Assembly (NCBI GenBank): GCA_035048495.1
Contig: CM068553.1
Span: forward strand, 1,681,259 to 1,745,258
Length of the DNA: 64,000 nucleotides
Direction: 5' to 3'
Origin: Euptelea pleiosperma
Taxonomy: Eukaryota > Streptophyta > Magnoliopsida > Ranunculales > Eupteleaceae
The translations under genes were made by a program, and so were the position numbers. Shown in pieces: positions 50,937 through 63,565 of the stretch; position 1 is the stretch's first letter; the number at the start of each line of letters is the position of its first letter. Under the pieces are notes generated by a model. It was not told the origin of the DNA. It ran no database searches and saw only the letters and a list, made by a program, of their open reading frames with translations.

Positions 50937-51590
50937 CACTACAAGAAATCTGCCTTTTAGCTGCGACTTTTGTTGCGGCTACATGCCTAAAAGTTACCAC
51001 TAAATCTTTTAGTGGCGACATTTTCACCGCCATTACGCCGCCGCGGAAAGTACTGTGGCTAACTGTTTTAGTAGCAACTTTATGATATCGCCACTAAAAG
51101 ACAACCTTTTAGGTGCGCCATTGTTGTCATCATTAAAATAAAGTATTTAGCCACGCCCTATATTGTTGCTAATTAAATCAAATTATTATCATTAAAGGTA
51201 CAAATTGCCACTAAAGTATAAATTGAACGTAGTTTTTAGTGGCGATATCGACTCGCGGCAAAAATAAAAATGTCTAGTTGCAACTACATATTGCCACTAA
51301 AGGGGTTTAGTATCGTTGTTTTAGTGGCGACTTATAGTCGCGGTTAATACTTTTTATGTTTAGCCACAACTATGTATCGCCACCATAGTGGTCGGTATCG
51401 TAGTTTTAGTGACAAATAATAGTCGCGGTTATAAAAATAACTTTATATTTAGCTACAACTACATATCGCCACAAAAGTGTTCGGTGTCGTAGTTTTAGTG
51501 GCGACTTCTAGTCACGGTTAAAATACCTTTATGTTTAGCTGCAACTAAATGTCGTCAAAAATAAGAAAATTTTCATTATATATAAAATAC
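50937..51590 (+). mobile_element. CACTA (En/Spm-type) transposon terminal region
   Basis: Starts CACTACAAGAAATCTGCC, the classic CACTA terminus, followed by about 600 bases of repeated TTTAGTGGCGAC / GTCGCCACTAAA-type subterminal words in both orientations. The opposite end (ATTTCTTGTAGTG) was not found downstream, so only one end is kept. Confidence 0.75.
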
Positions 51591-51670
51591 CAATGTGAAA
51601 ATCCAATCACCACCGACCATTGAAACATAATTTCAAAGTTAATTTGCTTAAGTTAAATATTCATTTATAA

Positions 51671-51790
51671 ATACAATCAAACTATATGTACGTTGTCATA
51701 ACAAAACATACAACTAAACTATATGTACGTCGTCATGACGAAAAATACAACTAAACTATATGTATGTTGACATAACAAAAAATACAACTA
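51671..51790. repeat. Tandem repeat, unit about 37 bp, three copies
   Basis: ATACAACTAAACTATATGTA followed by CGT(T/C)GTCAT(A/G)AC(A/G)AAAA recurs three times with a few substitutions and a partial fourth copy. Confidence 0.85.
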
Positions 51791-52459
51791 AAATGATCAC
51801 TATCATTGGGTTTTTGAGAAGCTTTGTATCATATGTCTCTGCTTGCCTGCAAATAAAAAACTAAAATATGATTAGATATTATCCAAAGATACAACGTATG
51901 AGATATATATGATAAATAAAAAATAATTAACAGTTCTAAGTTTAAAAAGTGAGCCCTAAACTTTGGAGTTGACTATGCCTACAGAAATTTCGTCAAAGTC
52001 TCCTTTGTTTTATTGATGTTTAAAAAAGTATCACCTGATAGAAATAATTTATAAATTGAATTAAAGATTTATACAATCCCTAATGCCGATTAGTCATTCA
52101 TTTCATTCTACAAATAAATATAGGTTACATACTAGGTAATTCTACACCACTCATTCTCGGGAGAATTTAAAACACTTTGATTTTTCATAGCAACCAAAAC
52201 ATACAATAGATAAATCATGTAGCAATCTGAGATCCATTTAACCCCATATTGAAAAGCCTAGAGAGATATGTTGAGAGGGATATTGGGCCAAGTTGCAATA
52301 GGTTGGGTCAAGGGAGATTGGGCCTGAATTGCTGGGCCAAGTAATTTGTAGTGATTTGAGAGAAAGGAAGCAGGGTTGGTTGGACATGGACTGGTTCGCG
52401 GATAATGCACATGATCGACTCGTTGCACACCAGTAGCACTATGTTCTCCACCATCTGAT

Positions 52460-53165
52460 GGGCCCAAACCTACAATCGGTCATATTGGTGATTTGTGACC
52501 GTTGGATTGGGGTCAATGGTCTTAACCGATGGATCTTTTATTTGTTTATCTATTTATTTATTTTTATCAAAGCTGTTGGATTCAAGAGATGCAGGCGGTT
52601 GTTGCCTCGTGAACTGTGGATCCCTTAAATCCAATGGTCAATGGTTGAAACCGCACATATTTTTGTCCGGTTATCCGTGGGATAGCATTTTCCATTTTAA
52701 AATGTTAAAGGGGAAGTTGAAAAGGTATTGTGACCGTTTACTTTACTTGTACGGGGCAAAAGCGACCGTTATGGTATGAGTAGTAGAACTTTGCCAACGG
52801 ACGTTCGACATCAACGTTGATGACGAACTACAGTATGAGCCACGTCTCCGTCATCAACGTTGATGACGGACTACATCACTGACCGTATCGATGTTTAGCG
52901 CAACCCCAGGTGGACCGTGGACCGTTAGACCAAGTATTAGCTTGATTGGAGTTGTTTTCATCTGTTGATATTTAACCGTAGAAATTCGTGCATTATACCG
53001 GGGAAATTAGTGTTTAGCACAACACTAATCACGCTGATTTTTGGTATGTAGGTCTACCTAGGGTTGGGCCAAACATCCAAACGGTCAGTCATCAGTGGTC
53101 TCTAAACTTTTGCCACGTGGCTCATACTTTGGTCCGTCATCAACTTTGATGACGGACGGAATCCG
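52460..53165. mobile_element. CCGTTGGATT-type MITE fragment followed by a family A element
   Basis: 52600-52700 shows GTGGATCCCTTAAATCC and TTTTTGTCCGGTTATCCG (as near 56750-57050). From about 52787 (AGTAGAACTTTGCC) to 53165 there are family A arms with TCATCAACGTTGATGACGG palindromes and a G-box GCCACGTGGC (CACGTG at 53114-53119). Termini are worn. Confidence 0.55.
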
Positions 53166-53541
53166 TCAATGAGATAATAGCTTTGGGAACAGGACCACTC
53201 TACGCGCCGGTCATTTTAAACTCCAAGTCACGACTCACCACTCGTACAAAATTAAGAGGCCTGCATGTAAAGCAGGTTCCTTTAGGATTGAATTCACTGT
53301 TTTGCCCCTTCTACTTTATTAAGCCACGCGACCTGGCATGTCCTTTTCGTATAGTTACAGGGGTAGATCAGTCTTATAAATAATTGACCACTGAAAACTG
53401 AGGGTATTATTGTCATGATAAAACTAAATGGAAATTTCACACCTCATGAAAAAAAAAAAAATGAGCAATGTTACCGGAAATGAGCAATGTTTCCATCATC
53501 CCAAAATAAATATCAGGGCTGGAAGGGGACCTTCCAACTGT

Positions 53542-53718
53542 GAGTAAAACTTCTGTCACAATGGGATTGCAAATCACACAAACACAGCCAATGAGTTCTC
53601 GGCACGTACACCTAAAAAGCAAAAGCAATGGTACGTTGCAAAGTACTTGTGTACGTGCCGAGAACTCATTGGCTTGTGATTGTGTGATTAATAATTTCGT
53701 GGAGTAGAAGTTTTACTC
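53542..53718. mobile_element. Short family A-type hairpin MITE
   Basis: A 177-bp element with GAGTAAAACTTCTGTCAC at the left and GAAGTTTTACTC at the right. The inner stem AGCCAATGAGTTCTCGGCAC pairs almost perfectly with its inverse near 53655-53685. Flanks CCAACTGT and TCAACTGT agree at 7 of 8. Confidence 0.75.
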
Positions 53719-54234
53719 TCAACTGTTAGACAGCGTGTGAACATCTGTGGTACTTCGAGAGTGAAGTGGAAATTCTACAAATGCCCATCCTGTTGCTAAA
53801 AAGTAAAAACAACTAAACTATCCTTTTCTTTAAAAAAAAAATAGAGCTGGAATCTATTATGTGCAACTATTCCGGATCCTATCAGATCTGGTTCAGTAAT
53901 AAAACGAACCAGAAAACCAGATCTGATTAATATCTGGTTCTCCAATTAGTTATTTGTTTGGGATAAAATTTGGATTACCATCCGATGTTCCTCGATTCAC
54001 CCACAACAAAATACAGTCATCAAATACCAAATAATAAGATAAACAGTAAATAACAAACATGAAAAAAGATATTGATCTTACAGAGTTCGTCGCCGGCCTT
54101 TCACCAATTGGTTTTCACTCAAGAGTCTCTACCATAAGGTCAATAAGGCGGTCACCTTAGGCCCCAAGTCAGAGAAGGCCCCCAGCCCAGGCGAGTGAAG
54201 GCCGCAACCCCACTAACCACATGGATGTTTAGCC
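53719..54234. other. Gene-free stretch
   Basis: AT-rich intergenic text with a repeated AGATCTGGTT/AACCAGATCT motif near 53885-53940. No gene or bounded repeat is supported. Confidence 0.35.
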
Positions 54235-54625
54235 CAAGGTTTAAAGGAGACTGTTTTAACGGTTAAACGGACTGGGGGCGTTACCGTTTAAAAGGATTTA
54301 AACGGTCAGGGGCAAAAATGAAAAAATATGAGAAAAAACGGAATTAAACAGATTTTAACGGTTTAACGGAAAAAGTGGCGCTGAAATTTAAATTTTGAAA
54401 TTTGAAAATGTAAAAAAAAAATGGATTTTAACGGAATTAAACGGTTTTAACGACCCTTTTTTTTACAAAATTTTTCAAAATTAAACGGCTGTTTAAACGA
54501 TTTTAACCGCCGTTAAAACAAAAAACAGCCGTTTTTTTTTCAAAACCAATAAAACGTGTTTAAACAGTTTTAACGGAAACGGGCTTGGGGCGTTACCGTT
54601 TAAACGGCCGTTTTTAAAACCATAG
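54235..54625. repeat. Family D AACGG-rich repeat
   Basis: TTAAACGG/CCGTTTAA words recur through the whole stretch, opening AAGGTTTAAAGGAGACTG with GGCGTTACCGTTTAAA at both ends in inverted sense. The 11640-11885 block is an inverted partial copy. Confidence 0.6.
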
Positions 54626-54627
54626 TT

Positions 54628-54922
54628 TAGCCCACCCTTTGTTGGATATACAAACCAAAAAAAAACCTAATTGGTTATCTCTACCCATATATTTTAGTAC
54701 TTGTTAAGATTAATTCTAGCCATTGTATTCAAGCATGTGTTTTGAGTAGTAAATCCAATTGCTAGAAATAATTAATCAAGCTAATTTTTAGTGTGTTTAT
54801 TCACCAATGGGTGGGCTGAACATCCACGCAGTCATTAGGCCCAAAAAACGATATATGTAAGCCGCCAAAGTTGTCCACGCGTACTACAATGGGGTTGTCC
54901 TCTGCATCTAAATTTTTCCATA
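54628..54922. mobile_element. Family B MITE upstream of KLCR
   Basis: Contains GGATATACAAACC, ATTCTAGCCATTG, CCAATGGGTGGGCTGAACATCC and ends TCCTCTGCATCTAAATTTTT, the family B terminus. The left end is worn. Confidence 0.6.
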
Positions 54923-55465
54923 ACTTTTGATTATCATGAATAGTTGTTAAATAATATTTTTTTACTATATAGAGAGTTATATATATATAAAAAAGCCTCA
55001 TATGGAAATGATTTTATTCAGAAAAATATTGACATTTTTTACATCAGTTCTGGGTCCAATCGGTTTTGGTTTTAATTTGGTTCGGTATAAAACCAGAACC
55101 TATTATACTCCTGGTGGGGGAGGAGCAATCTAGTTGAGTTATGAAGTGGCATTTTCGAAATTCTATTAGAGAAGAAGGGTAATCGCGAGTTAAAATGATG
55201 AGGGAATTTCTTTTTTTTTTTCTTTCTTTTATTTATTTGTAGATAATTAAATTAAAATGTTGGACTACTGTATGTATGAGATGAGAAGAAGAAGTGTCTT
55301 GCAAGCGACCATGAAAATGGTAGGCAGTAGTAATCCCTAGTTCTTTCTCACACAAACACTCTCCATCTCTATCCTCTATCTATCGATCTATTTATCTGTC
55401 TATTAAGCTTTCGAATTCTCAGATTTTCTCTGTAAGAAACCAATTTTCTTCTTCGTTTCGTCGCG

Positions 55466-58400
55466 ATGCCGGGTCTGGTTTCAGTAAAAACCCCTCCAGA
55501 AGCTCCACCGCTTCAAATTCTCGTTCCAGACAACGCTCACCAGATCCAAAACCACGATGAAGAGTCCGAGAGTCGAAATCCTAATACCAGATCGCCGATC
55601 CCGAAGAGAACCCCATCTCCGTCCACTTCACGAACTAAACCGTCCCCCGATCGGAGTTCCGGCAAGAAAAAAACACCAGAGAAGCCGAAGATTGACGAAT
55701 CGGCGCTTGACAACCCCGATCTTGGTCCGTTCCTCCTCAAGCTCGCTCGCGACACGATCGCATCCGGTGACAGCCCGAACAAGGCGTTGGATTTCGCGAT
55801 CCGAGCTTCGAAATCGTTCGAGCGATGCGCAGGAGAGGGTGAACCGAGCTTGGAGTTGGCGATGTGTTTGCACGTCGTCGCGGCAATTTACTGTAGTCTG
55901 GGGAGGTTTGAGGAGGCAATTCCTGTGCTTGAACAGGCGATTAGGATTCCGGATGTTTCAAGAGGGTCAGATCACGCGCTCGCGGGGTTTTCAGGTTATA
56001 TGCAGCTCGGTGACACTCATTCAATGCTAGGACAGCTCGATCGATCCATCGCCAGTTACGCTGCAGGGTTGAAGATCCAGATGGAGACATTGGGAGAGAC
56101 AGATCCAAGAGTTGCAGAGACATGCAGGTAAGGTGCCCGTTCACCACTTCACCCCCTTTTTTTTAGTTTTGGTCCCGGCGCACGTTAACATTCTCCCTCC
56201 ATGGCTTGTTTTAGACGAACCTCAATGGCGTTCGTTGTCATTGGGAGGCAATTTTTGTTCTTTGTTCACTTTAGAGGGGGGATTATCGTACGCCTCATTA
56301 CGTGATTGAAAATGCTTTTTTCGAGGTATAAGCAGCCAGCTTTTTTCTCGTTTTCTGCTCCATCATTGCGCACGTTAGCTGGGAGGCATATGGCTTATGG
56401 TCTTATAGGGCGCATTGTTCCTTTGAGCAAAAATTTAATGGGGTTCCTTCGAGGAAATTGTTCAAGTTCTAACACAGGCCGTAAACCGGAGCTCAACTGG
56501 CCTCATAGTCTCGAAATGGCCTCGTCGCTGAGACGTAGTGGCGCACGTTAGTGGAACTTCCCTTTGAAGTTTTAACGTGCGCAGAATATTGGTTTCGAGA
56601 GCCACGTGATCCGAGGCATATTTGGCTGGATGAAGACGCTGGGGTGTGTTTCTATCAGGCTGCCTGATCATGTAGCCTCGAGATTCGATTTCGCAAATAT
56701 GACCAAAAGTGAATAGGAAAATGCTACCCCACGGTAACTGGACAAAATATGTCCGGTTGAGGCCATTGACATTGACCATTGGATCCAAGAGATCCATTTT
56801 CCATTGTCCGCGGGCAACAACTGCGAAGACTAAAATAGTTGTTGTCGGGTGGACCGTGGATCTCTTGAGTCCAACGGTCAAAGGCTTCAACCGTACATAT
56901 TTTTGTCCGGTTACACACGTATACGAAAATGCTACCCCAGGGATAGCTAGGCAACAAGTAAAATAGTTGTTGTGGACCGTGTATCTCTTGAATCCAACGG
57001 TCAAAGGCCCCAACCGCACGTATCTTTGTCCGGTTGTCCGTGGGTAGCACGACTCGAAGTTTGTAATTTTATGACAGTTGGCTGCTAAAAAATACTGTTT
57101 GTTTGTGGCAATGCAAGAGGTGGCCTAACATTTGGACCTTACAAGTTGAAGACCATTGTCATCATACTCACCTTATTCCAATTCCCAACTAATTGGGACC
57201 GGCGACATGAATCATATTTCGTCATTCAATTTATCTAGGGGTCGGGCTCAGGAAAGGGACCCCCTTTTTCTGACCTCTCTCGCGTTCGTGTGCTCGGCCG
57301 TTGGGTTGTCAGTGCCAAGCTGGCATCACTTTCACTTTTTCCGGCACTGACAACCACCGAGCGCGCGAACACCGAGAGGGGTCAGAAAAAGAGGATCCTC
57401 AGATCCTGAGCCTTTATTTATCTAGATCTATATCTTATGCTAAAATTGTCTTCATAAATCCTGTTACCACCTCAAACCACGTCATTCTCGGCCTTCCTCT
57501 CACCCTTTTAGAGCCTTCAACCTGTACCAAACCACTCCCCACTGCTACTGTTATTGGTTTTCATTGTACATGCCCAAACAATCTCAATGGACTTTCCTTT
57601 ATTTTATCTCATATTGAGACTACTACTAGTTTCTGATGCATTTATTTCTAACTTTTATCTTTGCTAGTCTTTCCACCCATCTATTTCAAAATCCCCATTT
57701 ATACTACACGCATTCTACGAGCGTGTTGTTTCTCAATTGCCCAAAATTTTGCACTTTTTATTTGTATTTTTCCGATGGTCTCACTGATTTTGGATTGTTG
57801 TGTGCATCTTTCTTATGCAATAACTCCCAATCAATGGTTGGGATTTGTCCAAATAGTGTCAACTGTCAGTCCAAGAAATCATGGCTCTTGCTTTTGTTGG
57901 TTAAATAGTACATAAGTTTTGCTTATAGATGTATAAATAAAGGGAATACAACAAGAGCTTTCCTTAAACAACTTCAGCTAATAATGTAGGTGCATGTTCA
58001 CCTCGTAATGCAGTGTAAAAAAGTTATGGTTCCAATCCTATGACTTAAAAAATACATGGATCTGAAAATGCTATAAATTCATTCCAAGGCAGTTGACTTT
58101 GTAAATGGCAGGTACTTGGCTGAGGCCCATGTTCAAGCAATGCAATTTGAAGAGGCAGAAATTCTCTGCAAGAAGACCCTCGAAATCCACCAGGAGCACA
58201 GCGCACCTGCGTCCCTTGAAGAAGCAGCTGACCGCCGGCTGATGGCCCTCATTTGTGAGGCAAAGGGAGACTATGAATCTTCCCTTGAGCACCTCGTTCT
58301 TGCCAGCATGGCCATGATTGCCAATGGCCAGGACAGTGAGGTCGCTGCTATAGATGTTAGCATCGGCGACATTTACCTGTCCCTCTGCCGCTTTGATGAG

Positions 58401-60429
58401 GCTGTCTTCTCCTACCAGAAGGCCCTCACCGTCTTTAAATCCACCAAGGGCGACAACCACACTTCGGTTGCATCGGTCTTTGTCCGCCTTGCTGACCTCT
58501 ACTACAAGACGGGCAAGCTTCGAGAGTCCAAATCCTACTGTGAGAGTGCCTTGAGGATATACGCGAAGCCTGTGCCTGGGACCACAGCAGAGGAGATTGC
58601 CAGTGGGCTAATGGAAATCTCAGCCATCTATGAAGCTGTGAATGAGCCTGAGGAGGCATTGAAGCTCTTGCAGAAGGCAATCACGTTGTTGGATGACACA
58701 CCAGGGCAGCGAAGCACAATTGCAGGGATAGAGGCACAGATGGGTGTGATGTTTTACATGGTTGGGAGATATGGAGAGGCTCAAAGCTCTTTTGAGAGTG
58801 CCGTATCAAAGCTTAGAGCCTGTGGAGAGAGGAAATCAGCATTCTTTGGGATTGTGCTGAACCAAATGGGATTGGCTTGTGTGCAGCTATACAAGATTGA
58901 CGAGGCTGCTGAGTTGTTTGAAGAAGCAAGGGGCATACTGGAGCAGGAGTGTGGCCCATGTCATCCTGATACTCTCGGCGTATATGGCAATCTTGCAGCA
59001 ACTTATGACGCCATGGGCAGGTAAGCATTCTTTCATTATGAGTTCTTCTGCATGTTTTTCTTCATTCAAGCATTCTTCTGGTGTATGTCTGAATTCTCCG
59101 TGTAAAATGAAATGGCATTTTGTGTTGCACCACTCTCTATATTCAGTTCCAGTTGCATAATTTGATGGTGACTATTATCATATTTCATTTCTGTTTCTGA
59201 TTGAGCTTCCATTCATGACAGAATTTTATGAAATTTCCATTTTGCTGAGCCCTAATATCGGGATCTCTCATAGTTTGGGAGCTAATTTTTTGGTGTTAAG
59301 ACAAATGCTTCATTTCTAAAAATAATTTCTCATTAATCATTTTAAGCATGTCAATATCTACAGATCTCTCAAACTACAAAAAGTGATCTTATTCTTTTTG
59401 AATAGTAGTTACTTGAGTTTATAGCACTCAATTTCTGTAATTAAACACAATGCCATCTGAAGGTCTTTGCTGAAGTTGTCCTGACATCAATGTGAAAGTC
59501 AGTGTCTTATAAATGTTGCTGACTTGTATTTTTCTTCTCTGTGGAAGCAGTTGTCTTCCCAGTCTGATATTCTTTCTTGTTATCCTTTTGGTATCCTTGC
59601 CATCCTGTGGCTTTAGCCTTCGCTCACACAGTCGAATATCAAATGTTACCCAAACCCTTGCTATCTGAAAAATCAAAAACAGGAAAGTTACTTGGTATGT
59701 GCTCAAATCAAATTCAGTTTTACTAAAAAAGTTCAGTTTCTTGTTTGAGTTCAGGAAAAGTTGAAAAGAAACGCAGCAACTTGAAAAGCAATGAAAATTG
59801 TAATAGCGAATAATATTTGGATTCAATATTTGTAAGTGTTAAAAACCTTCACTTAAATCATTTTTTATGAGAAACCCTCATAATATATGGTATCATGGGA
59901 GTAATGATATGCCATTGAGACTAATGTCAAATTGGACGCAACTCTTCAAATCATACTGAATGTTCAATCCGAACCTGTTGTAGAACAACTGAACTAGAGA
60001 CTGGGTTGTAGATTCTTAATTTCCATATTTGCTACTAGTGTTCTTTATCCTATGGGCTTATCACAACAGAACATCATTGTGTATGGATTCAGCATGTTTA
60101 AATGACGGAGTCCCGTGGTATATTGCTCAAAGCAACTAGAATACTCTGCTGTTGGACCTGCTTAGTTAAACATTTCCTGGCTGTGTTATTACAGATTAGA
60201 AGATGCAATTGAAATCTTGGAGTACATTCTTAAGGTGAGAGAAGAAAAGCTTGGGACATCAAATCCTGAAGTTAACAATGAGAAGGAAAGGCTAGCTGAG
60301 CTCCTGAAAGAAGCAGGCAGGGGTCGGAACAGAAAAGCGAAATCACTTGTGAACCTAATCGACTCTAACTCTCAGAGGGTGAAGAAAGAGGTAACAAAGA
60401 GGTGGTCTAGTTTAGGTTTCAAAACTTGA
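55466..60429 (+). CDS. KLCR: Kinesin light chain-related TPR protein (KLCR/CMU type)
   Basis: Three exons: 55466-56127, 58112-59020, 60195-60429, GT-AG, encoding 601 residues (family about 600). The N-terminus MPGLVSVKTPPEAPPLQI is the family signature; residues 20-75 are a disordered Ser/Pro/Lys-rich tract. From about 85 to 540 there are repeated tetratricopeptide units, for example the helices ALDFAIRASKSFERC, RFEEAIPVLEQAI, RFDEAVFSYQKAL and EPEEALKLLQKAI. The C-terminal tail is basic (GRGRNRKAKSLVNL). In Arabidopsis these proteins sit on cortical microtubules, interact with IQD scaffolds and stabilise the array against cellulose-synthase motion. The short CT-rich leader at 55360-55465 fits a plant 5' untranslated region. 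Intron 1 (about 2 kb) is swollen by MITEs. The particular paralogue (KLCR1, 2 or 3) is not resolved. Confidence 0.93.
56722..57050. mobile_element. Two overlapping CCGGACAAA foldback repeats in KLCR intron 1
   Basis: GAAAATGCTACCCC followed by inverted arms with CTGGACAAAATATGTCCGG, GGATCCAAGAGATCC and CCAACGGTCAAAGGCTTCAACC. A second, partly matching unit follows from 56930. Fragments of the same family are near 1930 and 52600-52700. Confidence 0.6.
57239..57415. mobile_element. Family C MITE with perfect 10-bp direct repeat, in KLCR intron 1
   Basis: Inverted arms contain GGGCTCAGG/CCTGAGCC, TCTGACC, GTGTGCTCGGCCG and GGTTGTCAGTGCC. The flanks ATTTATCTAG at 57229-57238 and 57416-57425 are identical over 10 bases, at least 9 of which are target duplication. 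Confidence 0.82.
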
Positions 60430-60839
60430 CAAAGAATCTCTTTCTCCCTCACTCTCCTCTTTCTCACACATCACCCACACACTGTAACATAGAAGAAGAA
60501 TGTGTAAATGGTCAGGTTGCGAATTCCGTGGGTCTTCCTGTTTTCTTGAGCTTCTGATCCCCATTTGTTTGATCTCTTGATTGCTTCTCTGAATGTTTGT
60601 GTTGTGATATTGAAGCTGTTCACTGCAAGAAAAGGAAAAAAAAAAGGTTCCAAGTATGTTGGGAGTGAATAAATATATATGTTTGCTCTTTTTCAGGCAT
60701 TCTATATCTTTCTATGGGAAATTGAGCGGTCGCATTCCTGACTCAAAAATTTAAAGACATCCGCTCGTGCTTATGTTCATGTTCAAAATGAAAAGAGGAA
60801 TACTCAAGTCAACAGGGGAGGGAGGAGAGACCCACCTTC

Positions 60840-61275
60840 CCCGGAAAAATTTTAGATGCAGAGGGCTTTGGAGGAGTTGATGCAGAGGGATCTCGTGCAG
60901 GGCCTGTCTCTACCTTAAGGCCATTGAGGTGACCACGTAAGACCCCTTGCTGACAGAAGGCCCCCATTCCACTAACCACGTGGATGTTTAGCACATTTTT
61001 GGGGCCCACTAACCACGTGGATGTATAGACCTCGTTGGATATACAAACTAAAAATCAACCTGATTGGTTATCTTTAGCCATAGATTTTAGTACTTTTTAG
61101 GATTGATTCTGGTCAAATAGAAATCATCAATCAAACTGATTTTTAGTGTGTTTATCCACAAATAGGTGGGCGGAACGCAGTCATTGGGCCCAAAAAATGA
61201 TATGTAGGGCCACGAGAGTCCTCTGCTGCATGGACTACAATGGGAGTCCTCTGCATCTAAATTTTTTCTGTGGTA
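60840..61275. mobile_element. Family B MITE downstream of KLCR
   Basis: The left end AAAAATTTTAGATGCAGAGG and the right end CCTCTGCATCTAAATTTTTT are inverted. The core carries ACCACGTGGATG twice (60968 and 61012), suggesting an internal insertion or duplication. No target duplication is clear. Confidence 0.65.
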
Positions 61276-61329
61276 TAGTTGTTAAATAAAGATTTTGTGG
61301 CTTTATATAGAGTTTTCGCCTTCAACTTG

Positions 61330-61715
61330 TATCTAGACGGTCCTGCTCTCGTGGCCCTACATAGCTCTTTTTTGGGTCCACAAATCGCATGGATGTTTAG
61401 CTCACCCCTCGTAGATATACATACCAAGAATCAGTCTGATTGGTTTTCCCTAGCCATAGATTTTAGCTCTTTCTTAGGATTGATTTTAGCCGTTGGATTC
61501 AAGCATTTTGTTTTGCATATTTTTTTGGTTCTTAATTGAACTGCTAGAAATTATCAATGAAGAAGATTTTTGGTATGCATATCCACCATGGGGAGGGCTA
61601 AACATCCATGCGGTTAATGGGCCCAAAAAAATAAGTTATGTTGGGCCACGACTCACGAGAACCCTTTGCATCGACTGCATCCAAAGTCGTCCATCTAAAA
61701 TTTTTCCGTCTTCCC
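61330..61715. mobile_element. Family B MITE
   Basis: Begins near TCTAGACGGTCCTGCTCTCGTGG, carries GTGGCCCTACATAGCTC and GATTTTAGCCGTTGGATTC, and ends with TGCATCCAAAGTCGTCCATC and TAAAATTTTT. It overlaps no gene. Confidence 0.6.
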
Positions 61716-62370
61716 TTCACGTGCTATACATGTTGCCACAAGGGTGGGGGGTTGAATACTTGAATATACCATTAGCAGGGTGTCTTTAATACCGATTAGA
61801 TTTTATATTCCGACTGTCCAGAAGAATATGATAGATGGGATAGTTTTGATCGTCCGATTGGGTTCTTGTCACAAGAGATCTGCTCGAGTGCCACATATAC
61901 ATAGCGAGGATGGCTCATCCTACCTGGCTCACCCTGTCACTGAGTATCAACTGGTTAAGTATAATAAGTACAGCTGTAACTGATCCCTTTGATTTGCCTG
62001 ACCAACTGAAAGTGCAAAAATTTGCCGTGCATTGCTGTCTCCGAACAAATTGACAGTAATAGAAAAGGGACGGTTTCAAAACAGGGTTGGACCGTTGGAC
62101 CACATGTGGTGCCTGATCTGGGAAGCAATATATAGATCCAGATCATCGGCCCATAAGCTAATGCCAACTGATGTTTATGTCTGATGATACAGGACAAACT
62201 ATGATGACAAGGTGGAGCATCATAGAGGCCCCCCACCATTTATGCCCCAATGCCCCACGCATATTACTGCGAAGTAGGAGGATGCACGTTGGCGAGAAAA
62301 TATTTGCTGCCCCTGGGGGGGCTTCAAAATTTGAAGTCTCCCCCTCTCAAAAATAACATTTGGAACTTAG
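61716..62370. other. Gene-free stretch
   Basis: No gene is supported. A single arm of the 3470-3949 foldback family lies at about 62290-62355 (CTTCAAAATTTGAAG). Confidence 0.4.
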
Positions 62371-62374
62371 TTTA

Positions 62375-62600
62375 GGGCCTACTGACCATATGGATGTTTG
62401 GACCATCTCTTGGTGGACCTACATACCAAAGATCAGCTTGATCGGTGATTTATAACAGTTATATTTTAACATAAGAAAAGGCTCATATTCAATGGTCAAA
62501 GATCATATCATTAAAATACTAAATCAAACGGTAATAAATCACTAATTATACTGATTTTTGATCTGTAGGTTCATTAAGAGGTGGACAAAATATGCTTAGA
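62375..62600. repeat. Family A fragment
   Basis: CTGACCATATGGATGTTTGG, GATCAGCTTGATCGGTGATT and the inverted CACTAATTATACTGATTTTTG mark worn family A arms without termini. Confidence 0.5.
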
Positions 62601-62790
62601 GAGAGAACGAGAGAGGGTGGAAGAGATAAGGAATTGGGTTTTGGGGTTTGAGAGTGAAGTAGAGTGCGAGAAAGGAATAGAGGTTGTTTTTTTTCAATTA
62701 AAGTTGAGTGTGCGATTCAAGGTTTGACCTCGCGTTCGATTCAAGCAAGGGGTATAAAAGGAAAAAAAATGAAAAATCACCATTTGGGTA

Positions 62791-63464
62791 GGAGGAGTTC
62801 TATTTGCAGCCCAAAAATTCAAAAATGCCCCCACCTACTGAAAACACCCCACACTTCGTCTTCTCACTCAACACACTTTCTCTCCACTCTCTCCCTCTAA
62901 AATGTCTCCTCGGTCTGCACTAACTGAACATATCAACATTGTTCGGTTGGATCTAACCGAACAATATGGAGTTGTTTGGTTGGAGGCTTGGAGCTGGCCA
63001 AATAGACTGAAAAAATTTGCAGTCTGTACGGCTAGCTCCAACCGAACAATGTGGATTTGTTCGGTTGGTGCAGAGACAGAGAGAGAGAGAGAGAGCAATT
63101 CAAACAAGACCCAAACAATTGTGAATTACTGCCATGAAGTAGCCCCATGTGTGATTGTATCGAGAACATGATTGACGAGCTCAAGAACTCTCTAGCATAG
63201 ATGAGTCATCATGGGGGTTCCAATAGGGGTGATGCCTTGACGGAGAACTGGGTGGGTTTGCTAGCAATGCATGGACGAGGATGTCAAGACTGCCCGCATC
63301 ATTAATGTTGTGCAGTTGACGAGCAATGCCCTAGTCCCTTATCAACAACCTTGCCTCAATCCAAGGCACCTCACGAAAGCCAGAGAGAGAGAGAGAGAGA
63401 GGGGGTGTTTTCAACAAGTGGGGGGCTTTCTAAAGTTTTAGGGTGCAAATAGAACTTCTCCTTA
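62791..63464. mobile_element. 674-bp inverted-repeat element with inner hairpin
   Basis: The left end GGAGGAGTTCTATTTGCAGCCC is mirrored by GGGTGCAAATAGAACTTCTCC, and the arms continue to GAAAACACCCC over about 60-70 bases. Inside, TTGTTCGGTTGG words alternate in both orientations, and GA tracts lie near 63075 and 63385. The 89-codon frame inside follows the hairpin composition, so it is not called a gene. Confidence 0.65.
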
Positions 63465-63565
63465 GGTAATGGTATGAAATTAGGTACGATTTGGACAAGA
63501 GTTTACTGTTTAGTAATTTTTTGGCTAAAAGAAAAAGAAGGCACTTAACTGAAGGTACGGGGATA

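Noticed and set aside
55537..56030. Long frames overlapping KLCR exon 1 in other frames
   Set aside because: They are shadows of the GC-rich first exon; only the frame starting at 55466 continues in phase through exons 2 and 3.
62902..63171. 89-codon frame inside the 62791-63464 element
   Set aside because: It runs through an inverted repeat of TTGTTCGGTTGG, so both strands give similar peptides; it follows structure, not selection.
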